From Mesostigma viride (Eukaryota > Streptophyta > Mesostigmatophyceae > Mesostigmatales > Mesostigmataceae): 64,000 bases of DNA. The translations under genes were made by a program, and so were the position numbers. The stretch is taken from the NCBI GenBank assembly GCA_009746045.1, contig RPFO01000165.1, positions 4,740,692 through 4,804,691 on the forward strand, given 5' to 3'. This document shows, piece after piece, positions 61,215-64,000 of the stretch (its first letter is position 1; every line of letters begins with the position of its first letter). The notes under the pieces are model-generated. The model saw only the letters and a program-made list of their open reading frames with translations. It did no database searches and had not been told where the DNA came from.

Positions 61215-64000
61215 ATGTCAAACGTTTCTGATCGTGAGGGCTCTTCGGAGTCAAGCCTGTCCCCGTCGTCCGAAGATTTGGACTACCGGGCGGCAGTGCG
61301 GGGCCGGCAGGGTAGGGGTGATCACGCTGGCAGCGATGCCGGCAGTGGTCGCTCGTCTTCGGACGAGGACCCGCGGTTCCTGGATCAGCTGGCGGCGAGG
61401 CTGCCGACCAGTGATGCGTCATACGCCGTATTATACGCCGTATTTAGCGTATTATTCGCGATACGCACGCGGCGCGTATGAAAATGGGGTACTTTAATAC
61501 ACAACGCGTATTTTTGCGTATTTTTGCGTATTTTCGCGTATTTTTTGGCATATTTTTGGCTTACGAGGTGGGTGCATTTGCTTGCCTAGACTGCGGCGCG
61601 CCGACCTGTAGTAGGAACAAATAATTGCGTGATGAGCTAGCTAGTGTATAGTGCACTAAAGCTAAAAGCGCGTTCATTGTGACTTGTGAAGGCGGGAAGG
61701 TGAAGGCGGGAAGGCTGAAGATTCATCATCAAGAAGGTGATAAGCAACAGTATATTTGGAATAAACGTACACCTATTTATCTGGATCAAGAAGGTGATAA
61801 GGTGTGCCAGCAACGTCGTGGTCGTCTGGCACCTAGATCGTAGCATATCGACATCCAGGCATGGCTGACACGTGAGTCAATGGAACACGATGATGATGTG
61901 CGGCCCGATGAAGAAGAGGCCACATCCGAAACTGTCTGGACATACATTAGCAAAGAGCGCATCCTCAAGAATCGGCAGCAGACAAATAACTACTACATGG
62001 ATGATGGAGTACTCCGTTACAGGCTGCTGGTCGAGCAGGCGGAGAAGGAAAGCAATACCAGGAAGAGGAAGGCGACTAGTGACGCCAAGAAGCAGGCTGA
62101 TGTGCGGGCGGCACTTAAGACAGGCGTGCAGACGTTGTAGAAACCGACGCCTCTAACTGGGTGTCCCCTCATGCCAGCAACACCTCGGGGCGCGCTGCTG
62201 GGGCGGCTGGGCCAAGCGGATCATCAAAGGGCCAATCCACCGACGGTAATTTGCCCGCACCTTATGGGCTCAGCAAAGAGCAGCTGGACGAGGAGCTGTG
62301 CGAGGCATTCATTTGCGCCTTTCAATGCCATCGACGCCCTTCAATGTCATCGACACCTCGGGGCAATGTATAGTGCATGCATATCTTGAGTTCTACAAAT
62401 TTATTATCCTTTCCAGTGAGTTGTGCATTGATACTGGTATTGATACTTAGTTGCATGTTGTCTCGATTTTGAAGAGAAACTATCAAGTTAGACCGTTAGA
62501 AACTAAGCTTGTATTTAGGTAGTGGTGGCAATGCCAAATGTCATGCTATATATGTCATGTATAGGCAAAAGGTATGGAAAAGCACCAGCAGACTATGCTT
62601 GGTTGCTCAGAATGTTGAAAACCCCTCAAAATCATGCCAAAAAAGGGGGTTTCAACGGTTAGCGTACGATCAGCGTATAATACATTATACACCGCGTATT
62701 ATACATTATACACCTGGGGCCGCGTACGACGCGTATCGCGTATGACCCATCACTGCTGCCGACATACAATGTCTGGCGTCCCAATGCACCACCGGCTGAA
62801 GGGCAGCCCACGGCACCCGAGCTGGTTACGGGGCCGGGGAGGGTGGTGCCGGTGCTGGGGGATATCCCGTCGGATGGATACGACGAGGACGAAGACCTAG
62901 TCGATCTTGAGCTGCCTGAGGACAGGGAGCAGCGAGAGGAGCTGCTCCGCCGGGAGGCAGAGCGCCTTCGGCAGGAGGCCCAGCTCCGCAGAGAGTTGGA
63001 GCAGCAGCGCGAGCTGGAGGCTCAGCGCGAGGCTCAGCTGCGGGCGGAGACTGAGATAGACAGGACAGCCCGGGTGCTCGCGGAGCGGCAGCAGGAGCGG
63101 GATTGCGTGGCCAGGGCAGGCCTGCGCGCGGGACCGACAGGTGCGCGCGAGGCGTCCCCCTACGTGTTTCGCAAGAAGAACGAGCTCTACACCTTTGCTC
63201 ACAGGCGCACAGCGCGCAACTTTCGGCGCATGGCAGGGGATGTGTTGCAGGAGACAGACTCCTCGGTCAAGATGCAGCCAGGAGCGAGGGGGGAGGAACT
63301 GGTTCTGATGGACCCGGCCATGGTCGAGGCCGAGCGACTGGCCAAGATCGAATACACCAGGCATTGCCAGCGGAAGGCAAAGCGGGCGATGGTGCGGTCC
63401 ATGGCTGAGAACAGTTTGGCTAGGGAGCGTGCAGCCAGGGAGGCGCAGCATCGGGAGCTGCGGCGACTTCGTGCGAAGGCGCACGATGCCACGGAGAAGA
63501 CCCGGCGTCATCAGGCGCGTTTGGACGCAGCCATGAAGAGGTCGGAGGCGGCACTGGCAGCGATGGTGGGCCCGGCGAGGAGGGAGCAGGAGGCCAGGCT
63601 GGCGAGGAAGAGCAGGCGGAACGCACGAGCCCTAGACAGGCGCATGCGTAAGGAGGAGAGGGCTCTCCGCCGGTATCAGGAGGCGGCTAGGACTTGGGCT
63701 CTGCAGGGCGAATTCGGAGACGCCATCCGTTTTGAGCGTGGTCTGGCGCCACATGAGCCGCTGCCCGAGGACGCGGTACTGGACTTCATGCGCACCCCAC
63801 AGCCAGCAAGAGCCCAGCGAGGAGCGGCTTTGTTAAACGCGCGTGAGCGTGTACGCGCTGGTGCAGACACACCCCATCCCCCACCCCCCACACCCAAAAC
63901 CACTTTGCAGACCGACACGGACTTGGAGCTGGACCGCATCGCTGCACTACTCCACCAGGAGCTGGACGCAGCGGAGGCCAACCCGACCAAGCGGGCGCGG
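61215..64000 (+). CDS. Coiled-coil protein, partial, split by a hAT-like insertion
   Basis: ATG at 61,215 starts MSNVSDREGSSESSLSPSSE. Coding runs to the hAT target site (61,401-61,408) and resumes at 62,764. Removal of 61,409-62,763 gives one frame of at least 477 residues, still open at the window end. It has a Ser/Asp-rich N-terminus, an acidic patch (about residues 104-118), a long Glu/Arg/Gln coiled coil (about 118-185), a FRKKNELYTFAHRRTARNF block, then two very basic helices. I do not recognise the family. It could be the Gag/ORF1 of a retroelement or a host gene. With the insertion present the protein would stop after about 70 residues plus element-encoded ones. Confidence 0.6.
61409..62755 (+). 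mobile_element. hAT-like non-autonomous element, copy 3 (1,347 bp)
   Basis: 8-bp duplication CTGCCGAC at 61,401-61,408 and 62,756-62,763. The termini are CAGTGATGCGTCATACGC and, reversed, CAGTGATGGGTCATACGC. Interior as in copy 2 without its extra 80-bp segment. Confidence 0.93.
61880..62373 (+). pseudogene. Conserved ORF of hAT-like element, copy 3, frameshifted
   Basis: Same frame as 44,513-45,007 up to the AAL segment near 62,118, where a one-base deletion leads to an early stop. The remaining part is open from 62,161 in another frame to 62,373. Confidence 0.6.

Overview
The window is eukaryotic nuclear DNA that is mostly transposable elements and simple repeats. It carries one long spliced gene, the edges of a few others, no rRNA or tRNA gene that I can see, and no bacterial-type operon. 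GT-AG introns, HYR-domain exons, a plant-type GH35 beta-galactosidase terminal exon, LINE retrotransposons and piggyBac/hAT DNA transposons all point to a eukaryote. The GH35 exon makes a green-lineage (algal) host my best guess, but this is inference. There is no diagnostic marker gene.

Layout. 1-4.3 kb: non-coding DNA with a cluster of small covarying hairpins (515-702), a decayed LINE reverse transcriptase on the minus strand (about 1.3-3.7 kb) and a dispersed repeat (3.77-4.29 kb). 4.95-5.07 kb: the last exon of a GH35 beta-galactosidase, then an orphan piggyBac end. 5.6-17.5 kb: a LINE graveyard of reverse-transcriptase copies, ORF1-only derivatives, shared 3' UTR blocks and one LINE inserted into another. 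17.5-22.5 kb: a complete piggyBac element with TTAA target duplications. Its transposase is broken by frameshifts and by two later insertions, a 1,370-bp hAT-like element and a 230-bp SINE-like element. 22.5-24.4 kb: two adjacent 5'-truncated LINEs. 24.4-28.2 kb: sparse sequence with short repeats.

28.4-48.8 kb (minus strand): one gene that I can assemble into 17 exons. They are a signal-peptide exon, a 49-nt exon, an unclassified extracellular exon, 13 HYR-domain exons that are all phase 1-1, and a terminal exon with a Cys-rich motif, a transmembrane helix and a short basic tail. The summed coding length is 4,341 nt, divisible by three (1,446 residues). Three 1,888-bp tandem units (33,846-39,509) add two HYR exons each and end beside a (CCCCA)n tract. 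49.8-52.8 kb, just upstream of the gene: 3 kb of pentanucleotide satellite, (CCATT)n then (CCCTT)n.

53.5-61 kb: non-autonomous elements, several with clean target-site duplications (5 bp at 55.4 kb, 8 bp at 56.1 and 59.0 kb), and an isolated HIRAN-domain exon at 58 kb. 61.2-64 kb: an open reading frame running off the window end, split by a hAT-like element. Removing the element and one 8-bp duplication restores the frame exactly.

Few genes here act together. The main biological content is the expanding HYR surface-protein gene and an unusually readable record of nested transposition.
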